A stretch of 17,185 nucleotides of DNA from Betaproteobacteria bacterium HGW-Betaproteobacteria-8 (lineage in GTDB: Bacteria > Pseudomonadota > Gammaproteobacteria > Burkholderiales > Methylophilaceae): contig PHCD01000031.1 of the NCBI GenBank assembly GCA_002842135.1, positions 1 to 17,185 of the forward strand. Direction: 5' to 3'. A program made the position numbers and the translations under genes. Under the pieces are notes generated by a model, which searched no databases, was not told the origin of the DNA, and saw only the letters and a program-made list of their open reading frames with translations. Shown here piece after piece: positions 1 through 9,970 of this stretch. Within the stretch, counting starts at the first letter, position 1; each line of letters begins with the position of its first letter.

Positions 1-326
1 ACCTGTATGGTCAGCGAGCCCTTGCCGACCACCGGCAGTTCGTACTGACTGATCTGATAGCCCTTGGGCAGGTCAGGATAAAAGTAATTCTTACGTGCAA
101 ATACCGAGCGCGGCGCGATCTCGGCATTGACCGCCAGGCCGAACTTGATCGCGCACTTGACCGCTTCCTTGTTCAGCACCGGCAGCACGCCGGGCAGGGC
201 GATACTCACTTCGCATGCCTGAGTGTTTGGCTCAGCGCCGTATGTGGTCGACGCACCGGAGAAAATCTTCGATTTGGTTCTGAGCTGGGTATGCGTTTCC
301 AGCCCGATGACGACTTCCCATTCCAT
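1..326 (-). CDS. gatB: Asp/Glu-tRNA amidotransferase subunit B (5' part, cut by window edge)
   Basis: GatB is the kinase/tRNA-binding subunit of GatCAB. It activates the side chain of Asp or Glu mischarged on tRNA(Asn) or tRNA(Gln) so that ammonia from GatA can amidate it. Only the first 108 codons are visible. They begin [15 protein letters not shown], then show NTQACEV and PGVLPVLN, and then [19 protein letters not shown], all typical of the GatB N-terminal domain. The ATG at 326-324 overlaps the gatA TAA by one base (TAATG). A good Shine-Dalgarno, GAAGGA, lies at 340-335 inside gatA with 8 nt spacing, which supports this start and translational coupling. The remainder lies beyond position 1. 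The identification is secure. Confidence 0.96.
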   Translation of the reverse strand, partial: MEWEVVIGLETHTQLRTKSKIFSGASTTYGAEPNTQACEVSIALPGVLPVLNKEAVKCAIKFGLAVNAEIAPRSVFARKNYFYPDLPKGYQISQYELPVVGKGSLTIQ

Positions 327-1810
327 TACACAATTCCTTCTGGCATGCGAGTATGCCAATCTGTCACTTGTTGGTAGGCATGGCCGACATTCAGCATGCG
401 CGCTTCATCAAAATAATTGCCGATCACCTGCAAACCGACCGGCAGCGACTTGCCCTCGACCTCGGCGAATCCGGCAGGAATGCTCATGCCGGGCAGACCT
501 GCCAGATTCACGGCAATCGTGTAGAGGTCTTCCAGATACATGGCCACCGGATCGTCGGTTTTCTCGCCTGCACGGAAAGCGGTGCCGGGCGCCGTCGGGC
601 CCATGATGATGTCGCACTGTTTGAAGGCCTGCTCGAAATCCTGCGCGATCAGGCGGCGGATCTGCTGGGCCTTGAGGTAATAGGCATCGTAATAGCCAGC
701 GCTCAGCACATAGGTGCCAATCAGAATGCGGCGCTTGACCTCGGCACCGAAACCTTCTGCGCGGGTCTTGCAATACATGTCCATCAGGTCGGTATATTCT
801 GCCGCACGGTGGCCGTAGCGCACGCCGTCATAGCGGGAAAGATTACTGGACGCCTCGGCTGGCGCCAGCACGTAATAGACCGGTATCGAAAGTTTGGTGT
901 TGGGCAGGCTGATATCGACAATCTCCGCACCCAGCTTGCGATATTGTTCAATCGCATCCTGTATGACCTTGGCGACGGCAGCATCCAGGCCTTCAGCGAA
1001 AAATTCGCGGGGCAGGCCGACTTTCAGGCCGGCCAGCGGCCGATCACTGCTTTCAAACTTTGCCAGATCTCGGGTGTAGTCTTCCTTGTCGCGCTGCAGG
1101 CTGGTGGAATCACGTTCGTCGAAACCGGTCATGACGTTCATCATCAGCGCCATATCCTCACAGGACTTGGCCATCGGACCGGCCTGATCCAGCGACGAAG
1201 CGAAGGCGATCATGCCGTAACGGGAAACCAGGCCGTAGGTCGGTTTCAACCCGGAAAAACCGCAAAGCGAAGCCGGTTGACGGATGGAGCCGCCGGTATC
1301 GGTGCCGGTTGCCGCCGCACACAAACGCGCAGCGACCGCGGCTGCGCTGCCGCCGGAACTGCCGCCGGGCACGCGGCTTCGGTCCCAAGGATTTTTGACG
1401 CCGCCGAAATAGGAAGTCTCGTTGGATGAACCCATGGCGAATTCATCCATATTGGTCTTGCCCAGATTGACCGCACCGGCCGCATCAAAACGCTCAATCA
1501 CGCTGGCATCGTAAGGGCCGATGAAATTCTCCAGCATGCGCGAGCCGCAAGTGGTTTTCCAGCCCTTGGCGACGAAAATATCCTTCTGCGCGATGGGGAT
1601 GCCGGTCAGTGGCTCGGCCTTGCCCTGCGCAATACGCTGGTCTGCCGCCGCGGCCTGCGCTAAAGATTTTTCAGCATCCACCGTAATATAGGCATTGAGT
1701 TCAGGATTGTGTTGCGCGATGCGATCAAGGAACTCTTGCGTCATTTCGACACTGGAAATCTGTTTGCTGGCAAGCATCGCCCCCAGCTGCTTAAGGCTAC
1801 TGTTGATCAT
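326..1810 (-). CDS. gatA: Asp/Glu-tRNA amidotransferase subunit A (amidase)
   Basis: This is the glutaminase subunit of GatCAB, an amidase-signature enzyme of 494 residues, the usual length. It hydrolyses glutamine and passes ammonia to GatB. The catalytic Ser-cisSer-Lys triad is visible: Lys76 in PIAQKDIF, Ser151 in [11 protein letters not shown] and Ser175 in [12 protein letters not shown]. The spacings of 75 and 24 residues equal those of S. aureus GatA (K79, S154, S178, from memory). It is the middle gene of gatC-gatA-gatB: 10 nt separate it from gatC and it overlaps gatB by one base. There is no obvious Shine-Dalgarno before its ATG, so it may depend on translational coupling from gatC. 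The complex makes Asn-tRNA and/or Gln-tRNA; which one depends on tRNA synthetases outside the window. Confidence 0.97.
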   Translation of the reverse strand: MINSSLKQLGAMLASKQISSVEMTQEFLDRIAQHNPELNAYITVDAEKSLAQAAAADQRIAQGKAEPLTGIPIAQKDIFVAKGWKTTCGSRMLENFIGPYDASVIERFDAAGAVNLGKTNMDEFAMGSSNETSYFGGVKNPWDRSRVPGGSSGGSAAAVAARLCAAATGTDTGGSIRQPASLCGFSGLKPTYGLVSRYGMIAFASSLDQAGPMAKSCEDMALMMNVMTGFDERDSTSLQRDKEDYTRDLAKFESSDRPLAGLKVGLPREFFAEGLDAAVAKVIQDAIEQYRKLGAEIVDISLPNTKLSIPVYYVLAPAEASSNLSRYDGVRYGHRAAEYTDLMDMYCKTRAEGFGAEVKRRILIGTYVLSAGYYDAYYLKAQQIRRLIAQDFEQAFKQCDIIMGPTAPGTAFRAGEKTDDPVAMYLEDLYTIAVNLAGLPGMSIPAGFAEVEGKSLPVGLQVIGNYFDEARMLNVGHAYQQVTDWHTRMPEGIV

Positions 1811-1820
1811 GATTCAGGGA

Positions 1821-2108
1821 CTATTCGATGACTTTAGGGACGAGATACAGACCGTTCTCGGTGGCCGGCGCGATCTTCTGGAATTCTTCACGCTGGTTGG
1901 TTTTGGTGACGACATCCTCGCGCAAGCGCTGGGTGACATCCTGCGAATGCGACATTGGCGTAATGCCGGTGGTATCAACTGCCTGCATCTGTTCGATCAG
2001 CCCCAGGATACCTGACAGCTTTTGCAAAGTGGTTTCAGCCTCGGCATCGCTGATTTCGATGCGCGCCAGATGTGCGATACGTTTAACGTCAGCGGTGCTT
2101 AAAGACAT
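1821..2108 (-). CDS. gatC: Asp/Glu-tRNA amidotransferase subunit C
   Basis: GatC is the small non-catalytic subunit that wraps around and stabilises the GatA-GatB interface. The 95-residue product has the family's usual length and hallmarks: HLARIEIS near residues 13-20, the LREDVV segment at 62-67, and the C-terminal LYLVPKVIE at 87-95. The ATG at 2108-2106 follows a G-rich GGGGTG Shine-Dalgarno-like stretch six bases upstream. It is the first gene of the gatCAB operon, transcribed divergently from mreB. The promoter predicted at 2190-2218 would give a leader of about 75 nt. Confidence 0.95.
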   Translation of the reverse strand: MSLSTADVKRIAHLARIEISDAEAETTLQKLSGILGLIEQMQAVDTTGITPMSHSQDVTQRLREDVVTKTNQREEFQKIAPATENGLYLVPKVIE

Positions 2109-2162
2109 GGATGCACCCCGCCGATTTGTTTCAATCTCAATTCCATTGGTAATTTCATTTGA

Positions 2163-3329
<1,167 letters not shown>

Positions 3330-3358
3330 TCACGAATATCACTTTTTAACACAACCAC

Positions 3359-3392
3359 CGGGCCGCTACCGCTTCAGGCGGCCTGTTTTTTT
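3359..3392 (+). terminator. Intrinsic terminator between mreB and mreC
   Basis: GGCCGC at 3361-3366 pairs perfectly with GCGGCC at 3378-3383. The stem extends by a G-T and a C-G pair at its base, the loop is 11 nt, and seven T residues follow at 3386-3392. A competing shorter stem (CCGC 3369-3372 with GCGG 3378-3381) uses the same 3' arm. The mreC Shine-Dalgarno (GAAGG, 3395-3399) begins almost immediately after the T-run, so no promoter fits between the terminator and mreC. Distal genes would need read-through or a promoter inside mreB. Confidence 0.8.
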
Positions 3393-3411
3393 CTGAAGGC
3401 AATCAGGCACC

Positions 3412-4380
3412 ATGCCTCGCGCTCTGGAACCTCAACAAGCACCATCGTTTTTTGTTCGTGGCCCGAGTCCTCTCGCGCGGCTGGTGCTCTTTTCCGCCCT
3501 TTCTCTGGCACTGATTGCAACAGATTCCCGCCTCCATTACCTGACTGAACTGCGCCAAGGCCTGATTGCCTTGATGCATCCTCTACAGGTCGTCGCAAAC
3601 GCACCTTTCAATCTGTATCACTCGACTGCGGAATACCTCACCACACACACCACGCTGGTCGAAAACAACCGGCAACTGAGCCAGCAGGCACTGACTGATG
3701 GCGCAAAACTGCAGAGACTGAATGAGCTTGAGGTAGAGAATGAGCATTTGCGCAGTCTTCTAGGGGCATCCCAAGTCATTACACAACCGGCCCGCCTGGC
3801 AGAAATCCTGCACATGGGCCGTGATCCATTTTCGCAAAAAATGGTCGTCAACCTGGGCTCCAGGCAAAACATTGAGCCAGGACAGGCAGTGATGGATGGC
3901 GAGGGTGTCATCGGCCAGGTCACGCGCGTATATCCTTTCTCCAGTGAAGTAACGCTGATAACCAACAAGGAACTCTCGATCCCGGTGCAGATTGAAAGAA
4001 ACGGTCTGCGCGCCATCGCTTTTGGTGCAGGTGTCGACAATGTGCTGGATTTACCCTATTTACCGGTGAATGTAGATATCCAGGAAGGTGACCGCTTGAT
4101 TACATCCGGCATAGATGGTGTCTACCCGGTGGGGTTGGCCGTAGCCGAAGTAATCAAAATCGAACGCAACCCGGACTCCACCTTTGCAACCATTACATCT
4201 CAGCCATTAGCCGGGGTCAAAAACCATCGACAGGTGCTGCTGATAAGCATACCCAAAATAGAACCGGCACTGGGCACGGTCATCAACAAAGCCGACAGTA
4301 CGGCTGGCGACAACGACGCCAAGCCGGCTCCCAAAGAAAACTCACCGACCCCTAGCGCAGGCCAGAATGCAAACCGTTAG
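3412..4380 (+). CDS. mreC: Rod shape-determining protein MreC
   Basis: MreC is the bitopic periplasmic scaffold that activates PBP2/RodA and links MreB to the wall-synthesis enzymes. The 322-residue product has a short cytoplasmic N-terminus and one membrane segment at about 22-37. A coiled-coil-like region rich in Leu/Glu follows at about 80-118 (e.g. LNELEVENEHLRSLL). Then come the paired beta-barrel domains, including NLGSRQNIEPGQAV and SGIDGVYPVGLAVAEV. The last 35 or so residues are low-complexity and rich in Pro, Ala, Asn and Lys, as often seen in MreC tails. The start is supported by GAAGG 12 nt and AGG 4 nt upstream. The gene overlaps mreD by 14 bp. Confidence 0.95.
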   Translation: MPRALEPQQAPSFFVRGPSPLARLVLFSALSLALIATDSRLHYLTELRQGLIALMHPLQVVANAPFNLYHSTAEYLTTHTTLVENNRQLSQQALTDGAKLQRLNELEVENEHLRSLLGASQVITQPARLAEILHMGRDPFSQKMVVNLGSRQNIEPGQAVMDGEGVIGQVTRVYPFSSEVTLITNKELSIPVQIERNGLRAIAFGAGVDNVLDLPYLPVNVDIQEGDRLITSGIDGVYPVGLAVAEVIKIERNPDSTFATITSQPLAGVKNHRQVLLISIPKIEPALGTVINKADSTAGDNDAKPAPKENSPTPSAGQNANR

Positions 4381-4846
4381 CCTTAAACATGTATATCTCT
4401 CCATGTTGCTGGCGCTCCTCTTGCAGTTGCTGCCATGGGATGGTTTCGGCCTGCAGATCCGCCCTGACTTCCTGCTGCTGGTAACCATTTACTGGCTTTT
4501 ACGTGCGCCGCATCTTTGCAACATCGGCACCGCATGGGTGGCTGGCCTGCTGATAGACCTGGCCAGCGGCGGACTGTTTGGTCAGCACGCCCTGGCTTAT
4601 GCCTTGACTGCATTTTTTGCTGTCAGTTACCAGCGCAGGCTGGCTTTGTTCAATATCTGGCAACAATCCGCCTATGTGTTCGCCCTGCTTCTACTGACCC
4701 AGACTACCGTCATGGTATTCAAGCTGTTCGGTGGTAGCGAAGTGCCCGGCTGGAATTATTACCTGCCCAGCATCAGCGGCATTCTTCTCTGGCAGATCGT
4801 CATCTTCTCGCGCATCGGCATTGAAGCGCCGCCACATAAAAGTTAA
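4367..4846 (+). CDS. mreD: Rod shape-determining membrane protein MreD
   Basis: MreD is a small polytopic inner-membrane partner of MreC in the elongasome. The 159-residue product is of normal size and highly hydrophobic, with about five predicted membrane segments (roughly 9-25, 34-47, 53-70, 75-88, 100-120, and a possible last one at 133-148). Family signatures visible are RPDFLLL at 32-38 and GLLIDLASGG followed by GQHAL at 60-76. It begins inside the last codons of mreC (14-bp overlap), indicating translational coupling, and ends 17 bp before mrdA. Sequence conservation in MreD is low, so the call leans on these two motifs and on the invariant mreC-mreD-mrdA order. Confidence 0.93.
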   Translation: MQTVSLKHVYLSMLLALLLQLLPWDGFGLQIRPDFLLLVTIYWLLRAPHLCNIGTAWVAGLLIDLASGGLFGQHALAYALTAFFAVSYQRRLALFNIWQQSAYVFALLLLTQTTVMVFKLFGGSEVPGWNYYLPSISGILLWQIVIFSRIGIEAPPHKS

Positions 4847-4863
4847 GGCTGGGCTGGCGCTGC

Positions 4864-6801
4864 ATGAGATACCGTTCCGAACTGAAAAACTACCGGCAGG
4901 AAAGCTATTATTTCCGTATCCGCCTGGCAGTCGCTGCCGTTTTTGTGCTGCTTTGTTTTGGCATCCTGGCCTCACGCATGTTCTATCTACAGATGGCCAG
5001 GCATGAGCACTATCACACACTAGCGGAGAGTAACCGCATATCGCTGGTACCCATCGTACCCAACCGCGGCCTGATAATGGACAAGAACGGCGTAGTACTG
5101 GCCCATAACTTCTTTGTCTACACGCTGGAAATCACGCCTGCCAGGGTCGAGAACGTTGAAGAGACCATCAACCAGATCAGCGAACTGGTTGAAGTGAGTT
5201 CACTGGACCGCAAGCGCTTCAAAAAGATTCTGTCGGAAAGCCAGGAATTTGAAAGCGTACCGCTCAGAACCCACCTGAATGAAGCAGAAGCTGCACGTTT
5301 TGCTGTCAATCGCTACAGGTTCCCAGGCGTTGAAATCAAATCGCGACTTTTCCGCCATTACCCACAAGGTGCACTTGGCTCGCATCTGGTCGGCTACATA
5401 GGCCGCATCAATGACAGGGACCTGCTCAACCTGAAGGAGTCAGGCGAACTTTCCAATTACAAGGGTTCAGACCACATCGGCAAAAGCGGGCTTGAACAGT
5501 TCTACGAAAGCACATTGCACGGCAAAACCGGCTTCAACCAGGTAGAGACTGACTCAGGCGGCCATGCAGTGCGTATATTGTCGAGCAATCCCCCTGTCCC
5601 CGGCGACAATCTCATTCTGTCGGTTGATAGCAAATTGCAGAAAATCGGTGAGGATGCCTTCGGCGATCTCCGTGGCGCATTGGTGGCGATCAAACCACAG
5701 ACAGGCGAAGTGCTCGCTTACGTCAGCATGCCGACATTTGACTCCAATCTTTTTGTAGGCGGCATCGACACGGAAAACTGGAAAGCACTTAATGAGTCGC
5801 TGGACAGGCCACTAATCAATCGTCCATTGCGCGGCATTTATCCTCCCGGCTCCACATTCAAGCCTTTCGTCGCGCTGGCAGGGCTGGAAGCAGGCAGACG
5901 CGCGCCGCCTTTCAGCATCAACGATCCCGGCTATTTCACACTACCTGGCAACACCCATCGTTATCGCGACTGGAAACCCCAAGGCCACGGGGTGGTGGAT
6001 ATACGCAAAGCCATCACCATCTCCTGCGACACTTTCTTCTATGGCCTGGCGCATGAAATGGGCATTCATGCGATCACAGACTTCGTTCGCCATTTCGGCT
6101 TCGGCCAGAGATCCGGCATCGACATCAGCGGTGAACTTGAAGGATTGCTGCCCACCCCGGAATGGAAGAAAAGACGCTGGAACCAGCCCTGGTATCCGGG
6201 AGAAACCGTCATTTTAGGCATCGGTCAGGGCTATATGCTGGTCACCCCCATGCAACTGGCTCAGGCGACTTCGATATTTGCCAATAACGGGGTGGCCATG
6301 AAGCCGCATCTCGTCAGCGGCATCCAGGATGCCAGTACCGGCACAGTTCGCCCTGTCGGGCTGGTAACGACGGATAGGATTCAACTCAAGCCGGAGAATG
6401 TCGAGATTGTCAGGAAAGGCATGGAAGACGTAACCCTGCCCGGCGGTACGGCTGTCGCAGTAGGCGCGGGCGCACCTTATACGGTTGCTGCAAAAACCGG
6501 TACGGCGCAGGTCGTAGGCATCAAGCAAGGCGAGAAATATGACGCCAGCAAACTCGACGAGCGTCACCGCGACCATGCCCTCTTCATTGCTTATGCACCG
6601 GCTGATAATCCACAGATTGCGCTGGCAATCATTGTTGAGAATGGTGGTCACGGCGGCTCCGTGGCCGGGCCGATTGCCCGCAAGGTGATGGATTATTACT
6701 TGCTGGGCAAAGAACCGGAGAAGAGCGAACCGATAGCTCCCATCCCGCTACCGGAAACTGCAATCGCGCCGGCAACAACTGAGGATCATCAACATGATTG
6801 A
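4864..6801 (+). CDS. mrdA: Peptidoglycan D,D-transpeptidase PBP2 (class B PBP)
   Basis: PBP2 cross-links nascent peptidoglycan during cylindrical elongation, working with the RodA glycosyltransferase in the inner membrane. The 645-residue protein has a short cytoplasmic N-terminus, one membrane anchor at about 20-42, a PBP dimerisation/pedestal domain at about 60-235 and a transpeptidase domain from about 265. Active-site motifs are intact: Ser330-Thr-Phe-Lys333, Ser387-Cys-Asp389 and Lys544-Thr-Gly546. The nucleophile falls at the same number as in E. coli PBP2. The tail after about 617 is Pro/Glu/Ala-rich. The gene starts 17 bp after mreD and overlaps rodA by 8 bp. The ATG at 4864 is preserved by the conserved RxxxKNYRQE-like N-terminus. 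Confidence 0.97.
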   Translation: MRYRSELKNYRQESYYFRIRLAVAAVFVLLCFGILASRMFYLQMARHEHYHTLAESNRISLVPIVPNRGLIMDKNGVVLAHNFFVYTLEITPARVENVEETINQISELVEVSSLDRKRFKKILSESQEFESVPLRTHLNEAEAARFAVNRYRFPGVEIKSRLFRHYPQGALGSHLVGYIGRINDRDLLNLKESGELSNYKGSDHIGKSGLEQFYESTLHGKTGFNQVETDSGGHAVRILSSNPPVPGDNLILSVDSKLQKIGEDAFGDLRGALVAIKPQTGEVLAYVSMPTFDSNLFVGGIDTENWKALNESLDRPLINRPLRGIYPPGSTFKPFVALAGLEAGRRAPPFSINDPGYFTLPGNTHRYRDWKPQGHGVVDIRKAITISCDTFFYGLAHEMGIHAITDFVRHFGFGQRSGIDISGELEGLLPTPEWKKRRWNQPWYPGETVILGIGQGYMLVTPMQLAQATSIFANNGVAMKPHLVSGIQDASTGTVRPVGLVTTDRIQLKPENVEIVRKGMEDVTLPGGTAVAVGAGAPYTVAAKTGTAQVVGIKQGEKYDASKLDERHRDHALFIAYAPADNPQIALAIIVENGGHGGSVAGPIARKVMDYYLLGKEPEKSEPIAPIPLPETAIAPATTEDHQHD

Positions 6802-7888
6802 TCGTTTATTCAAGCGGCTGTTCAAACATATCGACAGTTTCCTGATGGGCTGTATTCTCCTGACATTACTGCTCGGCCTGTTTGTTTTGTATAGCGCATC
6901 AGGCGAAAGCTGGGATCGCATCGGCGCACAGGTCACCAACATTTCCATCGCACTGTTCCTCATGTGGCTGGCGGCCAATATCCCGCCACAACACCTGGAA
7001 CGCATCGCTTTGCCACTCTATATTCTCGGACTGTTGCTTTTGCTGGGGGTCGCGCTTTTCGGCGAAATCACCAATGGTGCAAGGCGCTGGCTGGACCTGG
7101 GCATCGCCAGGATCCAGCCATCCGAGCTGATGAAAATCGCCGTCCCCATGATGCTGGCCTGGTATTTCGCCAAGCGCGAAGAATCATTACAGCTGGCGGA
7201 CTATGCGATCGCTGCAACCTTTCTAGCGATTCCCGCCGCCTTTATCCTGAAGCAGCCGGATCTCGGTACGACCCTGCTCATCATGGGCTCCGGTATATTC
7301 GTCATCTATCTCGCAGGCTTCAGCTGGAAGCTGATTCTGGCCCTTAGTGTTGGCGCCGCCGCGCTGGCGCCCGTCTTCTGGACATTGCTGCATGACTATC
7401 AGCGGCGGCGCATCGAAATCCTGTTCGACCCTCAGCAGGACCCGCTCGGCTCCGGTTACCACACCATCCAGGCCAGTATCGCCATAGGTTCGGGTGGGTT
7501 GGCCGGCAAGGGTTGGCTCAATGGCACCCAGTCGCAACTGGACTTCATTCCCGAGCGCACCACCGACTTTATTCTGGCGGTTTTTGGCGAGGAATTCGGC
7601 TTGCTCGGAAACCTTTTGCTGCTGCTACTGTTCACACTCATCATCGGCCGCGGACTGATTATTGCAGCCCAGGCGCAGAATACCTTCTGCCGCCTGCTGG
7701 CCGGCAGTATTACGCTGACCTTCTTCACTTACGCTTTCGTCAATATCGGCATGGTCAGCGGCATACTGCCGGTAGTTGGTGTGCCACTGCCGCTTATCAG
7801 CTATGGCGGCACTTCGCTGGTGACACTGTTATTAGGTTTCGGTATTTTAATGAGCATACAAACCCATAAAAAACTGGTGGCGACATAA
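6794..7888 (+). CDS. rodA: SEDS-family peptidoglycan glycosyltransferase RodA
   Basis: RodA polymerises lipid II into glycan strands in the elongasome, partnered with PBP2. The 364-residue product is a multi-pass membrane protein, consistent with the family's ten segments, and slightly shorter at the N-terminus than some homologues. The catalytic region is intact: FIPERTTDFI with Asp258, followed by FGEEFGLLG. The C-terminal signature GVPLPLISYGGTS at 329-341 is also present. The start lies within the last codons of mrdA (8-bp overlap), and the stop shares a base with the rlpA start (TAATG), so mrdA, rodA and rlpA are probably translationally coupled. Confidence 0.97.
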   Translation: MIDRLFKRLFKHIDSFLMGCILLTLLLGLFVLYSASGESWDRIGAQVTNISIALFLMWLAANIPPQHLERIALPLYILGLLLLLGVALFGEITNGARRWLDLGIARIQPSELMKIAVPMMLAWYFAKREESLQLADYAIAATFLAIPAAFILKQPDLGTTLLIMGSGIFVIYLAGFSWKLILALSVGAAALAPVFWTLLHDYQRRRIEILFDPQQDPLGSGYHTIQASIAIGSGGLAGKGWLNGTQSQLDFIPERTTDFILAVFGEEFGLLGNLLLLLLFTLIIGRGLIIAAQAQNTFCRLLAGSITLTFFTYAFVNIGMVSGILPVVGVPLPLISYGGTSLVTLLLGFGILMSIQTHKKLVAT

Positions 7889-8793
7889 TGAAAATTATCA
7901 ATATCCTGGCAATTGGTTTTTTAACCCTGTTGATAACTGCCTGCGGTAGTTCAACCGTCAAACCCGATTCACCGAAGGTCGACCGTAGCGGCACGAATCA
8001 ATCGACACCGAGCGGAAAATCGGCCAAAGGCGGCGGTTATTATCTGGATGATGGTCCGGGTGAAATCTCATTGGCCGAACTGGAGCGCATACCCGACGCC
8101 ACCCCTCGTGCAGAGCCCGCAAAAGCCTCCAACAGCCGTCCTTATAAGGCGCTGGGGCAGCAATATGTACCAATGAAGGAATTCCGGCCTTACAACCAGC
8201 GCGGCGTTGCTTCCTGGTATGGCAAGCGCTATCACGGCAACCAGACTGCCAGTGGTGAACCCTATGATATGTATGCCATGACGGCCGCACATACGATCTT
8301 GCCGATCCCCAGCTATGTACGGGTGACCAATCCGGAAAACGGCCGCTCAGTCGTAGTTCGTGTCAACGACCGCGGGCCTTTCCTGCACGACCGCCTGATC
8401 GATCTCTCCTATGTTGCCGCCTACAAGCTGGGGATTGTGCAAAAAGGCAGCGGTATGGTTGATATTGAATGGATAGATACTTCCAGCCCGGAAGCCATAG
8501 CCAGAAGCGCGCCTCAACCGGCGAGCAGCCCAACGAACGGCAATGCCGGTGTTTATGTACAGGTGGGGGCATTCAAATCGCAAGAGAATGCCGACCGCCT
8601 GCGCGAAAACCTGCAAAACCAGAATCTGGCAGTTGCCGAAGACGGAAGAAATGTCCCGATCCAGAGCTGGTATAATGAAAATACTTACCGCGTCAGGCTC
8701 GGGCCTTACATGAGTCGTTCTGAGGCAGATCAGGCTGCCAGCAGAATCAACCAGAGCATAGGCACCAATGCCATCGTTGTTTTCCAAAATTAA
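7888..8793 (+). CDS. rlpA: RlpA septal/side-wall lytic transglycosylase lipoprotein with SPOR domain
   Basis: RlpA-family lipoproteins cleave glycan strands stripped of stem peptides and bind them through a SPOR domain. The 301-residue product opens with a lipoprotein signal (hydrophobic 3-17, lipobox ITAC with Cys19). A linker follows, then the double-psi beta-barrel at about 106-185 (GVASWYGKRYHGNQTASGE). Glu124, Asp127, His135 and Asp161 line up, at a constant offset, with the residues reported as important in P. aeruginosa RlpA (from memory), which suggests an active lytic enzyme rather than the inactive E. coli type. The SPOR domain spans about 221-300 (VYVQVGAFKSQENADRL). It overlaps rodA by one base. 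Unlike in Pseudomonas, no mltB lies between rodA and rlpA. Confidence 0.95.
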   Translation: MKIINILAIGFLTLLITACGSSTVKPDSPKVDRSGTNQSTPSGKSAKGGGYYLDDGPGEISLAELERIPDATPRAEPAKASNSRPYKALGQQYVPMKEFRPYNQRGVASWYGKRYHGNQTASGEPYDMYAMTAAHTILPIPSYVRVTNPENGRSVVVRVNDRGPFLHDRLIDLSYVAAYKLGIVQKGSGMVDIEWIDTSSPEAIARSAPQPASSPTNGNAGVYVQVGAFKSQENADRLRENLQNQNLAVAEDGRNVPIQSWYNENTYRVRLGPYMSRSEADQAASRINQSIGTNAIVVFQN

Positions 8794-8812
8794 TCCGCTT
8801 AAAGATTTGAAC

Positions 8813-9952
8813 ATGCCCACATTGAAATCGCTCCTAGTCGCAGCTTCATTGCTCATTACGCCGTTCCTCGCACTTGCCAATGACATTCCGCCGCCACCCA
8901 GCATGGCCGTGAAGTCCTATGTGCTGCTGGATATGAACAGCAACAACTTCATTGCCGGCAATGGCGCAGATGCCAGGGTGGAACCAGCATCGCTGACCAA
9001 GGTCATGACCGCCTACCTGGTATTCAAGGCCTTGGAAAAAGGCCATCTGAAAGCTGATCAGGTAGTTCCGGTAAGCACCTATGCCTGGAAGGCCGAAGGC
9101 TCAAGAATGTTCATTGAGCCTAATCGTCCGGTCACCGTTGAAGAGCTTATCCATGGTGTGATTATCCAGTCCGGCAACGATGCTTCAATCGCCTTGGCAG
9201 AGGCCGTGGCCGGTTCCGAAGAAGTGTTTGTCCAGCTCATGAACCAGGAAGCCAAGCGCATCGGCATGAACAGCACCAATTTCATGAATGCCACCGGCCT
9301 GCCGGACCCTGACCATTACACAACAGCGCATGACCTTGCCCTGCTGGCTGCCGCGCTGATCCGCGACCATCCCGAGCAATACAAGCGCCTGTATTCGGTC
9401 AAGGAATATACCTATAACAACATCACCCAGCCCAACCGCAACCTGCTGTTATGGCGCGACCCGCATGTCGACGGCATCAAGACTGGCCATACCCAAAGCG
9501 CCGGCTATTGCCTGATGACTTCGGCCAAACGCGAAGATACCCGCCTCATCTCCGTCGTACTCGGCGCGACTTCCGAGAACGCCCGCGCGACAGAAAGCCA
9601 GAAACTGCTGAATTACGGTTTCCAGTTCTATGAATCCCATAAGGTCTACAAAGCAGGCCAGGCCATCAATCAGATCAAGGTATGGAAGGGCAAGGACAAT
9701 GTGCTGGCATCCACCGTGGCAGAAGACCTGTACATCACCTTGCCCAAGGGCGAGTATGGCCGCGTAAAAGCCACACTGACCAGCCAGCAGCCACTTATCG
9801 CGCCAATCAATGCCGGTCAGGAAGTTGGCACTATCGAATTCACCCTGGATGGCAAGGTTATCGACACGCAAAAACTGGTGGCTAGCAAGAGCGTGGCGAT
9901 CGCCGGCTTCTTCGGCCGCCTGTGGGATACCATCAGACTGTGGTTTGTATAA
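8813..9952 (+). CDS. dacC: D-alanyl-D-alanine carboxypeptidase, PBP5/6 type
   Basis: This periplasmic penicillin-binding protein removes the terminal D-Ala from pentapeptide stems. With the ATG at 8813 the product is 379 residues and begins with a clean Sec signal (MPTLKSLLVAASLL, cleavage after ALA23). An upstream in-frame ATG at 8768 would add 15 residues (MPSLFSKINPLKDLN), put the signal in the interior and overlap rlpA by 26 bp, so it is less likely. Motifs are intact: Ser60-Leu-Thr-Lys63, Ser120-Gly-Asn122 and Lys223-Thr-Gly225. The PBP5 C-terminal domain follows, and the tail (GRLWDTIRLWFV) looks like the amphipathic membrane anchor. Homologues are called dacA or dacC; the symbol follows the Pseudomonas gene in the same context. 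Confidence 0.94.
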   Translation: MPTLKSLLVAASLLITPFLALANDIPPPPSMAVKSYVLLDMNSNNFIAGNGADARVEPASLTKVMTAYLVFKALEKGHLKADQVVPVSTYAWKAEGSRMFIEPNRPVTVEELIHGVIIQSGNDASIALAEAVAGSEEVFVQLMNQEAKRIGMNSTNFMNATGLPDPDHYTTAHDLALLAAALIRDHPEQYKRLYSVKEYTYNNITQPNRNLLLWRDPHVDGIKTGHTQSAGYCLMTSAKREDTRLISVVLGATSENARATESQKLLNYGFQFYESHKVYKAGQAINQIKVWKGKDNVLASTVAEDLYITLPKGEYGRVKATLTSQQPLIAPINAGQEVGTIEFTLDGKVIDTQKLVASKSVAIAGFFGRLWDTIRLWFV

Positions 9953-9956
9953 AACC

Positions 9957-9964
9957 GAGGTGAG
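9957..9964 (+). promoter_or_regulatory. Strong Shine-Dalgarno fixing a TTG start
   Basis: GAGGTGAG lies immediately after the dacC stop and 6-8 nt before the TTG at 9971. The next in-frame ATG (10011) would delete the conserved N-terminal strand of the class IV transaminase, so this site decides for the TTG start. Confidence 0.75.
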
Positions 9965-9970
9965 CCCGGC

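Noticed and set aside
353..1429. Open frame of 358 codons on the plus strand opposite gatA.
   Set aside because: It is fully antisense to gatA, whose triad and length are clear. The translation has no recognisable domain and looks like a codon-bias shadow.
8768..8812. Alternative upstream ATG for dacC inside rlpA.
   Set aside because: It would place 15 polar residues before a clean Sec signal peptide; the ATG at 8813 gives the standard PBP5 N-terminus.
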